Source: a marine gamma proteobacterium HTCC2148 (GTDB lineage Bacteria; Pseudomonadota; Gammaproteobacteria; Pseudomonadales; Halieaceae). Taken from it: a stretch of DNA of 64,000 nucleotides. The stretch is from NCBI GenBank assembly GCA_000156295.1, contig DS999229.1:105945-169944 (forward strand). Reading direction: 5' to 3'. Each line of letters starts with the position of its first letter. Position 1 is the first letter of the stretch. Under the pieces are notes generated by a model. It searched no databases, was not told where the DNA came from, and saw nothing but the letters and a program-made list of their open reading frames with translations. A program made the translations under genes and the position numbers. Of the stretch, positions 35,913 through 45,401 are shown piece by piece.

Positions 35913-36865
35913 TGTTCGGACTGGCATCTCCATTGCACCTGCGCCGCAAGGGCGTTGTAGGTATGAACAAGCGCAATTTTATTTATATTGCACAGAGCAA
36001 TCCTCGGCACCTTTATCCAAGAGTTGACGACAAATTAAAGACAAAGCTCTTGTGCGCACAGCACGATATCCCGGTTCCGCGGCTGATGGGCGTTTGTCGG
36101 GTACAACGCCACATTAAGCAATTACCTGATTTTCTCGCCGATGAAAGCCAGTTTTGCATCAAACCCGCTAAAGGCAGCGGAGGAAAGGGCATCCTGGTAA
36201 TCACTGAGCGACAGGGCAATCACTTCGTCAAACCCAGTGGCGTACATGTCACGGAAGAAGAAGTTGCCCGCCATGTTTCAAATATCCTGAGTGGTCTTTA
36301 TAGCCTGGGCGGCAAACCCGATGTCGCGCTAATCGAAGAATTAGTGCAATTCACATCTGATTTCGATGGCTTCAGTTTTGAAGGAGTACCGGACGTGCGC
36401 ATCATCGTCTATCACGGCTACCCGGTGATGGCCATGACGCGCCTGTCTACTCACGCGTCCGATGGAAAGGCAAACTTGCACCAGGGGGCAGTAGGTGTCG
36501 GTATAGACATCGCTACAGGACGCGCACTTAAGGCAGTACAACACGCCAGGCCCATTAGCGAACACCCTGATACTGGACGGGCATTAAATGAGCTGGTGAT
36601 ACCCTGTTGGGATGAAGTGCTGGAGCTTGCGGCCAAGGCTTTCGAAATGACTGAGTTGGGCTATCTAGGTGCCGACATCGTATTAGACCGCAATCGCGGC
36701 CCTTTGCTACTCGAACTAAACGCACGCCCTGGTCTGGCGATACAAGTGGCCAACGGTCGGGGGCTAGAGCCTCGGGTAAAATTGGCTGCCAAACAAGCAG
36801 CAAATGAGCAGCTAGGTGTAAAAGAGCGAGTCAGCTATTCGAGGGAACACATTGCACCGCTTTAA
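35912..36865 (+). CDS. Alpha-L-glutamate ligase-like (RimK-like ATP-grasp) protein
   Basis: A 317-residue ATP-grasp enzyme without the N-terminal domain of RimK. The ATP-binding loop is KPAKGSGGKGILVI (about 84-97), and the metal-binding segment near the C-terminus is LGADIVLDRNRG then LLLELNARPGLAIQ (Glu and Asn of the ATP-grasp site). Known relatives ligate an amino acid, often glutamate, to a carboxylate or peptide. The substrate here is unknown. It is the cytosolic member of the three-gene set with the UUP1 and retropepsin-like proteins. Confidence 0.87.
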   Translation: MFGLASPLHLRRKGVVGMNKRNFIYIAQSNPRHLYPRVDDKLKTKLLCAQHDIPVPRLMGVCRVQRHIKQLPDFLADESQFCIKPAKGSGGKGILVITERQGNHFVKPSGVHVTEEEVARHVSNILSGLYSLGGKPDVALIEELVQFTSDFDGFSFEGVPDVRIIVYHGYPVMAMTRLSTHASDGKANLHQGAVGVGIDIATGRALKAVQHARPISEHPDTGRALNELVIPCWDEVLELAAKAFEMTELGYLGADIVLDRNRGPLLLELNARPGLAIQVANGRGLEPRVKLAAKQAANEQLGVKERVSYSREHIAPL

Positions 36866-36895
36866 GAATTGGCTCAGTCATCGACTGCCTGCACA

Positions 36896-37699
36896 ATGAA
36901 CATTGATCACGATGCGGTAGTCGCCGTTATCCGTGATACCGCCGAACAGGAAATACTTCCTCTCTGGTGCAACTTGCAGCAGCATCAAATCGAGTTCAAA
37001 AGTCCTGGTGATGTGGTTACTGTTGCTGATCGAGCCTGCGAAGACAAGCTAAGCAAGGCACTTGTTAATCTCCTTCCCGGCTCGCTGGTGCTGGGTGAAG
37101 AGTCTGTACACCGCGACCCTTCCCTGATGAAGACGCTCGAGAGTGAGCGCCCAGTGTGGGTCATCGACCCCCTGGATGGCACCAGCAACTTCGCCGCCGG
37201 CGAAGGCCCAATAGCCGTTATGGTCTGCCTGACTTACAAACAAAAAACTGTGGCCGCCTGGATTTACGATCCTGTCCAACAAACCATGTTGCAGGCAGAA
37301 CTTGGAGCAGGCTGCTCGCTCAATGGTGCCAAGCTGGCAACGGTAAATTTCTCCGGCGCCACTGCTGACATCAATGGCGCACTGTCTACCAAGTATTTGC
37401 CAGAGCTCATGAAACCCAAAGCCAACACCGGCGCTCGCTCTCTGGGCGTCACTCGCGCCAGCGGCTGCGCGGGCTTCGATTATCGCGCCCTGGTGACAGG
37501 TGAGTATCAGTTTGTCTTTTACTACCGCACGCTGGTCTGGGACCATGCCCCGGGAGTACTCATCGCACAAGAGTCAGGCGCATGCACTGGTCGCCTTGAT
37601 GGAACGCCCTACCTGCCAGCATCAAACAAGTTAGGATTGATTTGTGCCTCCGATAAAAACATCTGGGGCAAGATCAGGAACCTGCTTGTAGAGCCATAA
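36896..37699 (+). CDS. Inositol monophosphatase family protein
   Basis: A 267-residue phosphatase of the IMPase/CysQ/HisN superfamily. Metal-binding motifs are GEES (near residue 75, LVLGEESVH) and WVIDPLDGTSNFAAG (near residue 93), and the second part, YRTLVWDHAPGVLIAQESGA, gives WDHAPG. ATG 36896 is used; a TTG 36869 start without a ribosome site is also in frame. Possible substrates are inositol phosphate, histidinol phosphate or PAP. It follows the ATP-grasp gene by 30 bases and may belong to the same operon. Confidence 0.86.
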   Translation: MNIDHDAVVAVIRDTAEQEILPLWCNLQQHQIEFKSPGDVVTVADRACEDKLSKALVNLLPGSLVLGEESVHRDPSLMKTLESERPVWVIDPLDGTSNFAAGEGPIAVMVCLTYKQKTVAAWIYDPVQQTMLQAELGAGCSLNGAKLATVNFSGATADINGALSTKYLPELMKPKANTGARSLGVTRASGCAGFDYRALVTGEYQFVFYYRTLVWDHAPGVLIAQESGACTGRLDGTPYLPASNKLGLICASDKNIWGKIRNLLVEP

Positions 37700-37714
37700 A
37701 GAGGAGTAAGAATT

Positions 37715-38146
37715 GTGTCCATAGAAAAGAACAAGGCCGTCGTGAAAAAAATGTGGCATGCCCTAAGCGAAATGGATTGGGAAACTATGAAAAGTTGCAT
37801 GCACCCTGACATTCACTACCAGGACGTACCGAGTGATGATCCGGGAGCCCATGGCCCACAAAACTGCGTTAAAAGACTGCAAATAGCTTTTAATCACCTG
37901 AGCAAGCAAGAACAGGTTACCCATCATCTCGTTACGGAGGGTGATACCGTATTTTTAGACCATACCGAGACCTGGACTTTCAAATCGGGCGAGATGGCCT
38001 CTCACACTTTTGTCAGCATGCATGAAATCAGGGATGGCCTGATCTATCGTTGGAGCGACTACTGGGATATGCAGAAATTTGTAGGCCAGTTTCCGGCGTG
38101 GTTTCTGGAAGAAATGATGAAGGCCTCCGCAGATGACTTTGGCTAG
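37715..38146 (+). CDS. SnoaL/NTF2-like small protein
   Basis: A 143-residue protein of the NTF2/limonene-epoxide hydrolase/SnoaL fold, with an N-terminal helix (NKAVVKKMWHALSEMDWETM), MHPDIHYQDVPSDDP and a C-terminal beta sheet (EIRDGLIYRWSDYWDM). GTG is the start, preceded by AAGAGGAGTAAG at good spacing. Possible roles are hydrolase, isomerase or small-molecule binding. It sits 15 bases after the phosphatase and 84 bases before the CrtI-like gene. Confidence 0.78.
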   Translation: MSIEKNKAVVKKMWHALSEMDWETMKSCMHPDIHYQDVPSDDPGAHGPQNCVKRLQIAFNHLSKQEQVTHHLVTEGDTVFLDHTETWTFKSGEMASHTFVSMHEIRDGLIYRWSDYWDMQKFVGQFPAWFLEEMMKASADDFG

Positions 38147-38230
38147 GCGGTGATCGTGATTGCACCTTTGCACAATACGCAATAAGCTGTGCCGCCTCGC
38201 GGCTCAGACAACATTAACGGGTAATCTTGA

Positions 38231-39805
38231 ATGTCCCTAGACGCACTCATAATAGGCGGTGGTCATAACGGCCTGGTCTGCGCCTCTTACCTGGCTCAGG
38301 CCGGGAAAAAAGTCAAAATTCTCGAACGTTGCAACGTAGTAGGCGGGGCAGCGATTACCGAGGAGTTTCATCCTGGCTTCCGTAATTCGGTGGCGTCTTA
38401 CACCGTCAGTCTGCTCAATCCCAAAATCATTGCCGACCTCGACCTCCACCGACACGGCCTCAAGGTCATTGAACGGCGGGTGAACAACCTCTGGCCCAAT
38501 GACAACGGAGACTTTATTTCGTTTCCGGCAGGCGGCGAGGAGCTCAAGACCGAGATCGCTCGCTATTCAGAACACGATGCCAATGCTCTTGAACGCTATA
38601 GCCGCGATACCACTATGGTGGCAGACCTGATTCGCCACTATTTGCTGGAAACGCCCCCAAACGTTGGCGGCGGGATTCGCGACCTCTTCAAAGCGGCGGG
38701 CTTTGCCAATCGGCTGCGCAAGCTGTCTCTGGAGGACGAGCGCATCGTCATGGATATATTCACCAAAAGCGTCGCTGACTTTCTTGCGCTCTACTTCGAA
38801 AATGATTTCGTCAAAGGTGCTTTTGCATTTGATGGCCTGGTAGGGAACTACGCAGACACCCGCTCGCCCGGTTCTGCCTACGTGCTCATGCACCACGCTT
38901 TTGGTGAGGTTAATGGCAAAAAAGGCATATGGGGCCACGCCATCGGCGGCATGGGCGCAATCACCCAGGCAATGGCGAGCGCGGCCCGCGAACGGGGAGT
39001 AGAAATCGAATTGAACGCTGCAGTTGAGCGTGTGCTGGTCGCAGACGGCAAGGCTACCGGTGTCCTGATGAAAAGCGGTGAAACTCTGAGAGCCAAAACG
39101 GTAGTTTCCAACGTCAACCCGGCCTTGCTCTATAACAGCCTGGTAAATGCAGCCGACCTTCCCGAGGACTTTGCCCGCCGAATGCGTCATTATCGCAACG
39201 GCTCTGGTACCTTCCGCATGAATGTAGCGCTCAGCGAGCTGCCTAAATTCACCTGCCTGGAAAATCAGGCGCGGGCCACAGAAGACCACCTCACCGGCGG
39301 TATTGTAATCGGCCCGACCATGGAATACCTCGACAGGTCCTACCGCGACGCCCGCGAATACGGCTGGTCGAAACAGCCACTGGTGGAAATGCTCATTCCT
39401 TCGCTAGTTGACGACACCCTCGCCCCCTCAGGCCAGCACGTTGCCAGCCTGTTCTGTCAGCAGTTTGATCCAGACGTCGACTGGGATCAGCACAGGGATA
39501 CAGCCGCGGAGCAAATTCTCGACCAGGTTGAAAAATACGCGCCTGGATTCAAGGCCAGCATTGTCGGCAGGCAGGTGCTAAGTCCGCTTGATCTTGAGCG
39601 TAAGTTCGCACTCAACCGGGGCGACATCATGCACGGCGCACTTAACCTCGACCAAATGTTTAGCGCTCGGCCGGTGATGGGTCATGGCGACTATCGAGCG
39701 CCCATTAAAAATCTTTACATGTGCGGTGCTGGAACTCACCCAGGTGGCGGCGTGACCGGCGCGCCGGGACACAATGCCGCCAAAGAGATACTACGGGATT
39801 TATAA
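38231..39805 (+). CDS. Phytoene-dehydrogenase-like FAD/NAD(P) oxidoreductase (CrtI/PYROXD2-like)
   Basis: A 524-residue flavoprotein. The FAD site is IIGGGHNGLVCASYLAQAGK near the N-terminus, and the C-terminal FAD-contacting segment reads GAGTHPGGGVTGAPGHNAA. This matches the CrtI/PYROXD2 group. In non-pigment settings such proteins act as amine or carotenoid oxidoreductases or have unknown targets. No other carotenoid gene (crtB, crtY) is in the window. It converges on the DMT transporter with 16 bases between stops. Confidence 0.88.
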   Translation: MSLDALIIGGGHNGLVCASYLAQAGKKVKILERCNVVGGAAITEEFHPGFRNSVASYTVSLLNPKIIADLDLHRHGLKVIERRVNNLWPNDNGDFISFPAGGEELKTEIARYSEHDANALERYSRDTTMVADLIRHYLLETPPNVGGGIRDLFKAAGFANRLRKLSLEDERIVMDIFTKSVADFLALYFENDFVKGAFAFDGLVGNYADTRSPGSAYVLMHHAFGEVNGKKGIWGHAIGGMGAITQAMASAARERGVEIELNAAVERVLVADGKATGVLMKSGETLRAKTVVSNVNPALLYNSLVNAADLPEDFARRMRHYRNGSGTFRMNVALSELPKFTCLENQARATEDHLTGGIVIGPTMEYLDRSYRDAREYGWSKQPLVEMLIPSLVDDTLAPSGQHVASLFCQQFDPDVDWDQHRDTAAEQILDQVEKYAPGFKASIVGRQVLSPLDLERKFALNRGDIMHGALNLDQMFSARPVMGHGDYRAPIKNLYMCGAGTHPGGGVTGAPGHNAAKEILRDL

Positions 39806-39821
39806 AAACGGCTTCAGGCGG

Positions 39822-40751
39822 TCACGATTTTCCAACGGCGGAATCCCCGTGTCTCGCTTTTAGCCGCCGAGTCTCAAGATAGAGACCTGCGGCATTCCCG
39901 CCGATAATCATAGTGGCACCGATCAGCAGGAATATGCTGACGGTTTCGCCATATAACCACCACGCCAACAGCATAATCAGCGGTAAACGCAGATAATCCA
40001 TAGGCATCACTACGGCAGAGTCGGCCAGGGACAATGCGCGGCTGAGGCAGTAATGGGCTGTCAGTGCGGTCGCCGCAGCCACTGCCAGCCAAAGCCAGTC
40101 GGTCGACGCAGGTAGTCGCAGTTGGCCAACGATAGGTGCCAGGGAAAATATCCCCTGCATAGCAGTCATGTAAAAAAGAATCACCAGAAAGCTATGGCTA
40201 TTCTCGCGAAGCAACTGGGTGAGGCGACGAGTGGCAATTACATTGATGCCGAAGCCAAATGCGCCTGCCAACATAATCAGGCTCGCTGGATCAATCACGG
40301 CTGCGCCCGGACGAAGAATAATTAACACGCCCACCAGACCCAAAACCAGAGACAACCAGCGACCCCGGGTGAGTGACTCGCCCATAAACAGCGCCGCCAG
40401 CAGCGCTGCCCATAAAGGCGTAGTGAATTCCAGCGCAAAGACTTCAGCCAGAGGCAGCGCCGCAATGGCAACAAGCCAGGCACATTGGCCCGAAAAATGC
40501 GCAGTATTGCGAAGTAAGTGCCAGCCCATAATCCTGGGCTGCATGCGCACACTGGCCATTCCCCCAAGCCTGACCAACAAACTACAGACCAGAACAAAGC
40601 CCAACAGACTGCGCCAAAACAGTATCTCCAGGGTTGCCAGATTAGCCGTTAGCTCCCTGCTGGCAATCGCCAACAGGCAGAAACACGCCAGTGCCGCCAT
40701 CATCCACACAACTGCCAACAAAGTATTGTGGCGCTGCTCTATCGTTGACAT
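39822..40751 (-). CDS. EamA/DMT family transporter
   Basis: A 309-residue membrane protein with ten predicted helices and two EamA repeats (about 10-145 and 155-290), as in RhaT/YdcZ/RarD-type drug/metabolite transporters. The start has a strong GGGAGG ribosome site 7 bases upstream. The substrate cannot be told; amino acids or riboflavin-like compounds are transported by relatives. Confidence 0.9.
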   Translation of the reverse strand: MSTIEQRHNTLLAVVWMMAALACFCLLAIASRELTANLATLEILFWRSLLGFVLVCSLLVRLGGMASVRMQPRIMGWHLLRNTAHFSGQCAWLVAIAALPLAEVFALEFTTPLWAALLAALFMGESLTRGRWLSLVLGLVGVLIILRPGAAVIDPASLIMLAGAFGFGINVIATRRLTQLLRENSHSFLVILFYMTAMQGIFSLAPIVGQLRLPASTDWLWLAVAAATALTAHYCLSRALSLADSAVVMPMDYLRLPLIMLLAWWLYGETVSIFLLIGATMIIGGNAAGLYLETRRLKARHGDSAVGKS

Positions 40752-40768
40752 GGGAACCTCCCCAAAAA

Positions 40769-42736
40769 TCAGGGCGTCACAATATTAAAAGTACCAGTTG
40801 GTGTGTCCAACAGACCGAAGAATTCCACCAGGCTCAATTTGCTGCCCTCGAAAGACAAATCATCGGAAAACAGAGCATCTGTTATACCCACCTGACCCAA
40901 GGTAAGGCGATTGAACATGGATCGGGAGAGCACCAAGGCTGCATCGACATCGCCTTCCGCGTCTACCTTATAATGATGGAGCACGGAGTTTCGAATTTCC
41001 AAACGATAGCGCTGTTTCAGATCGGTAAAGTAAAACTCTACGCTAAGATCCTTGCCACGCGCTTTTCTGCCGTCGAGCTGCACCGCCATTGAATCAAAGA
41101 AGCTGTCGATCGCCGTATTAGCCAGGACATCGGCCATTGTCGTTATGTCCACACCCTGCTCGACCGCGCCATTGCGCAATTCCCAGGCGGCACTTAAATA
41201 CACATTCCTCCAGGGCCCTGATTCTGCCTGATAACCCATCTGGTCGTAGCAAGTGGCGAGTAATTCACGTACTTCGCTACTGTCCTCACCCGCAAAGACC
41301 AGCCGGTTCAACAGTTCTGCAGACCAACGGTAATCACCGTCATCAAATGCAGATTGGGCCAACTCAACAACCTCGTCTTCACCCCCCATGGCCTCTACGT
41401 AACGTTCTGAAGCCTGTTCATCGGGAAGCGGATTGAGTTTGGCTGGGTTGCCATCGTACCAACCCATATACATCTGGTAGACCGCTTTGGCATTGTGGCG
41501 CACCGTGCCGTAATAGCCCCGAGTGGCGAAATTCTGGGCCAGGGCCTCTGGCATTTCCAAGCCCTCGGCAATCTCCGCGCTGGTATAGCCAGCGTTTAAC
41601 AGACGCACTGATTGGTCATGCAGGTACTTGTAAGTATCGCGTTGCTTTTCCAGGAAAGAGAGCACATTCTCGTTACCCCACGCAGGCCAGTGGTGGCTAC
41701 CCAGATATACATCGGCCTCGCTAAACAGGGAAATAGCCTGGTCGATAAACTTACTCCAGCTCAATCCATCGCGCACATGGGCACCGCGCAACGTGTAAAG
41801 ATTGTGCATATTGCGCGACACCAGTTCAGCGCCCATAAACGCCTTATGCTTGGGCAAGTAAAAAGTGTACTCAGCGGGTGCTTCTGAACCAGGCACATTC
41901 TGGAACACCATTTTTACGCCATCAATGGTGCGAGTTTCGCCAGTGGTATCAATAATATCAGTGGGCTGCAGGATGCCATGGCTACCCATGGCCGGTTCAC
42001 TGCCCAGACCAGAGCCAATATGTCCACGCTCATGCCTCGGTAAATGAGTGCCGTACATGTAGCCGCCACGACGGCCCATCGCAAAACCGGCGATAATATT
42101 CTCCCGCGTTGCCGCCTCCATGAAACCAACAGGGGCAATCACAGGAACACCCTGTTCCACCACTTCTTCAACCGAAGCCACACCTAGTGCTCCTCCAAAG
42201 TGATCGATATGCGAGTGAGTAAAAAGAATCGCCTTGATAGGCTTTACCCCGAGATGCTCGCGAGCAAACGCAAGCGCATGGGCAGCCGTTTCTTTTGCGG
42301 TCAGCGGATCAACAATGATCCAACCAGTATCACCCTCGATAATAGTCATGTTCGATAAATCGAAACCGCGTAACTGGTATATGCCGGGTACTACTTCGAA
42401 CAAGCCTCGAATATTGTTGAGCCGCTCCTGGCGCCATAAGCTGGGGTTCACTGATGCCGGGGCGTCTCCATCTATAAAGGCGTAGGAAGGAATATCCCAA
42501 ACCAACTTGCCTGCTTCGGTACGCACCACTGAACTGTCATCTGCGGCGATAAGGCCGCGGGCAGCATCTTCAAAATCCTGCTGAGTATCAAGTGGCAACA
42601 GCCGGGCGATTGCTGCGTTGTGCTCTTGCGTTGCTTTGGTAGGCTCACTAAAGCCCTGAAAATCGAAGTTCTCTGAGTCCCCTGAACAGCCCATTAGCGC
42701 AAGCACGCCGAGGCAAACAATCCATTTTTTAGTCAT
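40769..42736 (-). CDS. Alkyl/aryl sulfatase, SdsA1 type, lipoprotein
   Basis: A 655-residue enzyme of the metallo-beta-lactamase class of sulfatases. The N-terminal hydrophobic stretch ends in LMGC (Cys17), a lipobox. The zinc site THSHIDHFGG (H174, H176, D178, H179) and the AELVSRNMHNLYTLRGAHVRD segment are characteristic of BDS1/SdsA1, which split alkyl sulfates to alcohol and sulfate. The dimerisation and C-terminal SCP2-like domains fill residues 390-655. It is 17 bases upstream of the DMT gene on the same strand. A periplasmic location is expected. Confidence 0.92.
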   Translation of the reverse strand: MTKKWIVCLGVLALMGCSGDSENFDFQGFSEPTKATQEHNAAIARLLPLDTQQDFEDAARGLIAADDSSVVRTEAGKLVWDIPSYAFIDGDAPASVNPSLWRQERLNNIRGLFEVVPGIYQLRGFDLSNMTIIEGDTGWIIVDPLTAKETAAHALAFAREHLGVKPIKAILFTHSHIDHFGGALGVASVEEVVEQGVPVIAPVGFMEAATRENIIAGFAMGRRGGYMYGTHLPRHERGHIGSGLGSEPAMGSHGILQPTDIIDTTGETRTIDGVKMVFQNVPGSEAPAEYTFYLPKHKAFMGAELVSRNMHNLYTLRGAHVRDGLSWSKFIDQAISLFSEADVYLGSHHWPAWGNENVLSFLEKQRDTYKYLHDQSVRLLNAGYTSAEIAEGLEMPEALAQNFATRGYYGTVRHNAKAVYQMYMGWYDGNPAKLNPLPDEQASERYVEAMGGEDEVVELAQSAFDDGDYRWSAELLNRLVFAGEDSSEVRELLATCYDQMGYQAESGPWRNVYLSAAWELRNGAVEQGVDITTMADVLANTAIDSFFDSMAVQLDGRKARGKDLSVEFYFTDLKQRYRLEIRNSVLHHYKVDAEGDVDAALVLSRSMFNRLTLGQVGITDALFSDDLSFEGSKLSLVEFFGLLDTPTGTFNIVTP

Positions 42737-42867
42737 GATAATATTTTGCTACACCCTTGCGGGAGCAACATTCCCAGTCTGTTTAACGTAAAAGCAGCAG
42801 CAGCGCTAAATGATGCCGTTGCGCTATCTATCAAGCATTTGAAATAATCAAGCTATGCCAGCCCGTC

Positions 42868-44694
42868 CTACCAGGCCACTACCGTACCGTCTTTGCGCAT
42901 TTCCGTAGCACCTGCATAGCTGCCTTTTTCCTTGTCCACCATGATCGCCTGGTAACCGCCAAAACGAACCCCGCTGGAGTCGATTTGTACATTGTGGCCC
43001 ATCGCTTCCAGGCGTTTTACTGTATCGCCGGCAACCCCTGGCTCGAGATAAAGCGTGCCCAGAGGGTCGCCGTGAACGCCTGTGGGTTCGCTGCCACCGT
43101 CATGGAGAAAACGTGCTGCGTCACCGGCCTCCTGCACATTCATGCCGAAGTCCAACATGTTCACTAGAATCTGCGTGTGCCCCTGAGGCTGCATTGAACC
43201 GCCCATCAATCCAAAGCTCATTACCGGCTCGCCATCTTTCATCAAGAAGGCGGGGATAATGGTGTGAAAGGGGCGTTTGCCAGGAGCATAAGCGTTAGGG
43301 TGGTTGGGTTCCAGGGAGAAAAGCTCACCTCTGTCCTGAAACATGAAGCCTGTATTATCGGCCACCATACCCGAGCCCATACCGCGATAATTGGATTGGA
43401 TTAACGACACCATCATGCCGTTTTTATCAGCCACTGTGAGGTATGTGGTATCCCCCTCCGCCTCCAGCTTTGGCTCACCCGGCCCAAAGGCAGCGGAGGC
43501 CTTTACAGGGTCTATCAGCGCAAAGCGCTCCCGGCCATATTCATCCGATAACAGCCCCGTCAGTGGGACCTGCGAAAACTCCGGATCGGCGTAATAACGG
43601 GCCACGTCTTCAAAAGCGAGTCGCTTGGCCTCGACCATGTAGTGGAAAACTTCTGCAGCGCCTCTGGACCACTGGGTAAGATCGACATTTTTCAGGATAG
43701 ACAGCATTTGAAGCGCAGCAAAACCCTGGCCATTAGGTGGCAATTCGTACAAGTCATAACCGCGATAATTAACACGGCCCGGGCTCACCCAATCGCCACG
43801 ATGTTCGCTGAAGTCCTGATAAGAAAGTCCGCCATCCATACTCTCAAAGTAAGCTGCCATGCGTTTGGCCAGACTCCCCTTATAGAATGCATCGCGCCCA
43901 TCCAGAGCAATTGTCTCCAAGGTGTCAGCAAGATCTTCATTAACAAAGATCTCCCCCACCGCTGGCGCCCTACCCTCGCGAAACCAGGTGTCGCGAATAT
44001 TTTCAAGATGAGGGCTTTCGGCGTAGATGCGCTCAAAGAAAGCCCAACTCCGATCAAGGTAATAAGCAATTACCGGCGACACTGCAAATCCATTACGCGC
44101 ATAGTCGATAGTAGGTGCGAGCACCTGATTCATGGGGAGTTTGCCAAAGCGATCATGAATGGCAAACCATCCATCGACCGTTCCCGGCACTGACACAGGC
44201 AAGGGCCCGTGACTGGGAATTCCATCAAAGTCAGCCGGCAGCTCGCCACGGGCTTTCATACCCTCAACACGCGCCTGCAGCTGCTTAAGAGTTTGTCCTT
44301 TAGGAGAACGCCCGGAGCCGTTGTAGCCATAAAGCTGTTTACTTTGTGGGTCCCAAACAATAACAAAAATATCACCTCCGATACCGTTGCCCGTTGGTTC
44401 CATAAGCCCCAGTGCGGCATTCGCCGCAATAGCCGCATCCACGGCTGAACCGCCCTCCTTTAAAATATCCAAAGCCACCTGAGAAGCCAGGGGTTGGGCC
44501 GTTGCCGCCATACCATTGCTGCCATAGACGGGACTACGGGACCAGTTCTCGCCTATCGGTCGTCCCCCGGCTCCAAGCTCAGAAATCACTGTCTTGTCCC
44601 CACTTGAGGGTTGAGAAGTAGAACAGGCCATAAGGGCAAAAGGGAAACAAAGGGTGACAAGCAAATTACATCGTAGGACTCTCATCGCGCTCAC
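42868..44694 (-). CDS. ggt: Gamma-glutamyltransferase, lipoprotein
   Basis: A 608-residue Ntn-hydrolase precursor. A lipobox MACS (Cys24) suggests lipid anchoring in the periplasm. The autoprocessing and catalytic Thr lies in DTTYLTVADKNG at T416, and GMGSGM plus QPQGHTQ support a complete enzyme. After self-cleavage it gives large (1-415) and small (416-608) subunits, and hydrolyses or transfers gamma-glutamyl groups, for example from glutathione. It is divergent from the LysE/ArgO-like exporter. Confidence 0.93.
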   Translation of the reverse strand: MSAMRVLRCNLLVTLCFPFALMACSTSQPSSGDKTVISELGAGGRPIGENWSRSPVYGSNGMAATAQPLASQVALDILKEGGSAVDAAIAANAALGLMEPTGNGIGGDIFVIVWDPQSKQLYGYNGSGRSPKGQTLKQLQARVEGMKARGELPADFDGIPSHGPLPVSVPGTVDGWFAIHDRFGKLPMNQVLAPTIDYARNGFAVSPVIAYYLDRSWAFFERIYAESPHLENIRDTWFREGRAPAVGEIFVNEDLADTLETIALDGRDAFYKGSLAKRMAAYFESMDGGLSYQDFSEHRGDWVSPGRVNYRGYDLYELPPNGQGFAALQMLSILKNVDLTQWSRGAAEVFHYMVEAKRLAFEDVARYYADPEFSQVPLTGLLSDEYGRERFALIDPVKASAAFGPGEPKLEAEGDTTYLTVADKNGMMVSLIQSNYRGMGSGMVADNTGFMFQDRGELFSLEPNHPNAYAPGKRPFHTIIPAFLMKDGEPVMSFGLMGGSMQPQGHTQILVNMLDFGMNVQEAGDAARFLHDGGSEPTGVHGDPLGTLYLEPGVAGDTVKRLEAMGHNVQIDSSGVRFGGYQAIMVDKEKGSYAGATEMRKDGTVVAW

Positions 44695-44789
44695 AGGACG
44701 TTAATTGTGTGAGACACAGCATAGCTCAGATTGTGCCGACAGTGGCAGCGGCTTACACTCGAACTCTGTTTACGATTGAGAGACTACGG

Positions 44790-45395
44790 ATGACCGCGCT
44801 GATCGCCGGCTTTACCCTCAGCTTGTCGCTCATTCTTGCGATTGGCGCACAAAACGCTTTCGTGTTGAAACAGGGGCTCAAGCGGCAATACGTTCTCCTG
44901 GTCACCAGCATCTGTGCGCTATCGGATGCGCTGCTGATTGTGGCGGGAGTAGCGGGCTTCGGCGCGCTCGTCACGCAGTTTCCATCGATTGAAATAGTGG
45001 CCCGCTATGCCGGCGCCACCTTCCTATTGGTTTATGGAACACGCAGTTTCATCTCGGCCCGCAGCCAGCAGCATGGGCTGGATCCAGCTGGCAGCACCAT
45101 CCATAGCGCGTGGCAAACCGCCCTTACATGCCTGGCATTTACCTGGCTTAACCCGCACGTTTATCTCGATACACTGGTGTTGATAGGCTCAGTTTCTACG
45201 CAGTACGAGGACAAACTCATGTTCGCACTGGGCGCCTGCGCCGGTTCGCTTGTCTTTTTTTATGGCCTTGGTTACGGTGCGAGACTGCTTACACCCATCT
45301 TTCACCAGCCCATTTCATGGCAAATACTGAAGGTTTTCATCGGCATTGTGATGTACAGCATCGCAGCAACGCTATTGCTGGGGCTGCCGCTCTAG
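44790..45395 (+). CDS. LysE/ArgO family amino-acid exporter
   Basis: A 201-residue membrane protein of the LysE superfamily with six helices. The N-terminal motif LSLILAIGAQNAFVLKQGLK and the central CLAFTWLNPHVYLDTL are ArgO/LysE signatures. Members export arginine, lysine or other basic amino acids. ATG 44790 is chosen from the family start, although the frame is open to 44709. It converges with the LLM gene with 6 bases between stops. No ArgP/LysG regulator is adjacent. Confidence 0.9.
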   Translation: MTALIAGFTLSLSLILAIGAQNAFVLKQGLKRQYVLLVTSICALSDALLIVAGVAGFGALVTQFPSIEIVARYAGATFLLVYGTRSFISARSQQHGLDPAGSTIHSAWQTALTCLAFTWLNPHVYLDTLVLIGSVSTQYEDKLMFALGACAGSLVFFYGLGYGARLLTPIFHQPISWQILKVFIGIVMYSIAATLLLGLPL

Positions 45396-45401
45396 CCAGA
45401 G

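Noticed and set aside
38567-39289. 240-codon minus-strand frame in the CrtI-like gene
   Set aside because: Antisense shadow; the sense strand has a complete flavoprotein.
42737-42867. Gap between the alkyl sulfatase and gamma-glutamyltransferase genes as a possible small-gene or RNA site
   Set aside because: No open frame with a ribosome site, no stable stem-loop with a U-run and no tRNA-like fold was seen.
44706-44718. Short inverted repeat TGTGT-GAG-ACACA in the ggt/lysE gap
   Set aside because: Arms of only five bases are expected by chance; not listed as a site.
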